Shown: piece by piece, positions 62,325 through 64,000 of the stretch
Layout: each line of letters opens with the position of its first letter
Numbering within the stretch: the first letter of the stretch is position 1
Source of the DNA: Carya illinoinensis
Lineage: Eukaryota > Streptophyta > Magnoliopsida > Fagales > Juglandaceae
Assembly: GCF_018687715.1 (NCBI RefSeq)
Contig: NC_056752.1
Span: 41,576,501 to 41,640,500, forward strand
DNA length: 64,000 nt
Reading direction: 5' to 3'
Position numbers and translations under genes: made by a program
Notes under the pieces: model-generated
Database searches by the model: none
Seen by the model: the letters and a program-made list of their open reading frames with translations, nothing else
What the model was told of the DNA's origin: nothing

Positions 62325-64000
62325 GTGGACAAAGAAAATGTCATGTTACATTAATTAATAGGACTACTTGCATGTTCTTGCATTCTTTATATTATTACAT
62401 TAGTTTAGGACATGTATTTTATATTTCTGTTTTACTTTTATATTTCTGTTTTAAATAAGAAAAATATAATATAAATTTTGTTTTTCTAGTTTAGTTCAAA
62501 GTTTTTCTTTAAGGAAAGTGCATGCTTGATATGTTAAAATTTGAGCACTTGTGTTCTCACTTAATAAATTGTTGAACATATGCATCTCTTTACTTTATGC
62601 AATTCACCTTGTGTATACTAACCCTATGGGTCATCTTGGCAAAGTTTATTTACAAAACGCTGTGAGGAACTTATATGTATGCATATTATAATTAAAGCTT
62701 ACATTGTTTAATGAGATACTCACCATAGAGAGAGTTCATGTCTTGAATTGACTAATATTAGTTAAATCTAGAATATTAATAAAGAATTCTCTCCTTGCTA
62801 AATACAAAAAGTTGATCCATATAGAAAAAATCGGTGTTAAATCATTGTGAAAAAATACTAACACCCTACATTGATCTATCTCTTAAATCCTTACACTGAT
62901 ATATCTCCTTAAGTCCTTATAAAAAGAATCGTTGCTCTAATCATTGTGGAAAAAAAAAATAAGCAACAAAAATGGACATAAAAAAAGAGAGAGTTGTGCA
63001 AACTAGCGTTTGGTGGATATGCTCAGGTATCTAGGCCATAGCATAACGTTTGACTTTTGAAGTGAGTGACAATCTCTTGGGAGCATCTATAAGAATAAAA
63101 TACTCATGGATAATATTATAAAAATATATTGAAAAAAGTAAAATGAAGAGTTGCTACCTTATATAAGTTTGCTCACTCACACACTCATATGAACTTTAAC
63201 ATTAATGATCTTATAAAGAGTAAACATCCATAGTGATTGTAGCAACTGAGAGGGTGTAAATGATCAAATTTGTTTTGTGAGATGTACTACGGTTGACCTA
63301 AGATACATCTAAGCATGTTACTTGTTTCAATGTCCATATTTAAAAATAAAAAATAAAAAATAAAAAATAAAATATATATATTTATAAAAAAAAAAGGCTT
63401 TGATTATTCCATATTTTTTATTTTTGTTTTTTATTTTTTTCATTTTTTTTATAAAATATATGAAATAATAAAAAATATTATTAAAGTGTTGTGTATGATA
63501 AATTATAAGTGTTGGTCTACATCAGGAACGTGGCCTTATAGGTGTTTGGTTAAATCTCGTTGGGACTTTATGAGGCATAATAGGAGCACGGGTCTTAGTC
63601 GTTTAAGTGACTTGTATTACTTTAAAAAGCACCCAGCCTCATCCCGATATTATTTCCTTATCCCTTGCGATATAATAGCCCAAGGTACTCTCACATCTTC
63701 TCACTTTCATATTCTACCCATATCACCCATACCAGTTTTGATTCTTTTGGGATTAAGAACAAATAATCTTCAACTCTATTCAACATCATGATAAGCCTGT
63801 TTAATTTGAATTTCCTTTTTTTTTTATAAGTTTAAGGTTCGGAGTGTGTGTGATGGAGATTGGTTGTGGAGGTTGAGTATGTGAATGATGGGTTTAATTA
63901 TTTGTTGGGCTGAGTGAATAGTGACTGGATTTTTTTCAGAGTATTTTATGCATATATTGAGGATGATTTTTGGTGAGTTATGTAATTATACAGATCAGTT
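62325..64000. other. AT-rich DNA after the gag remnant, no gene seen
   Basis: No pol domains follow. Short imperfect repeats (ATCATTGTG, TCTCTTAAATCCTTACACTG / TCTCCTTAAGTCCTTA) lie at 62835-62955, and (AAAAAT)n at 63343-63372. A 101-codon frame at 63486-63791 is open but unrecognised. The 3' LTR, if present, lies outside the window or is too decayed to see. Confidence 0.45.

Overview
This is nuclear DNA from a flowering plant, and a eudicot is most likely. The evidence is long AT-rich intergenic DNA, GT-AG introns, a plant-type Mediator tail gene, a DVL/ROTUNDIFOLIA small-peptide gene and several families of plant transposons. A woody Fagales species (walnut/hickory type) is my guess from the overall look of the repeats, but the window does not prove it. 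There is no bacterial, organellar or CRISPR content.

Only three genes look intact. (1) MED33 (REF4/RFR1-type Mediator subunit 33), + strand, 12228-22574: 12 exons that join in frame into a 1329-residue protein. (2) A single-exon, 205-residue, two-span membrane-type protein like Arabidopsis At5g19025 ('ribosomal protein L34e superfamily'), minus strand, 38320-38937. (3) A 36-residue DVL/ROTUNDIFOLIA-like signalling peptide, + strand, 54137-54247, with four CACGTG G-boxes in the 1 kb upstream. Three broken host-gene pieces are present: the N-terminus of a dienelactone-hydrolase family protein (about 3.6 kb), the N-terminal lobe of an SnRK2-type kinase (about 32.1 kb), and four exons of the ER HSP70 BiP (41.3-43.0 kb).

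The rest is largely mobile DNA, much of it with boundaries readable to the base. Region 1-12 kb is intergenic with small terminal-inverted-repeat elements. A degenerate hAT transposon with transposase remnants and TCCGACTC-type ends spans about 23.15-29.94 kb, and a 1085-bp Mutator-like element is nested in it. A LINE lies at 32.8-35.2 kb and a Tourist-like element at 35.64-36.01 kb. A 9531-bp CACTA transposon (39759-49289, TSD AAG) carries the BiP copy and a non-coding leader-like exon. A copia-type gag region at 57.1-62.3 kb is split by a 1956-bp hAT element (TSD GTAAGTTC) and a 1355-bp Mutator-like element (TSD TTAAGTTTA). A small Mutator-type MITE family occurs at least three times, each copy with its own 9-bp TSD, and one copy sits in MED33 intron 9.

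The three intact genes are unrelated in function and show no operon-like organisation. The main interest is the layered history of insertions, the gene capture by the CACTA element, and a hydrolase remnant next to MED33 that may be a trace of an ancestral gene order.
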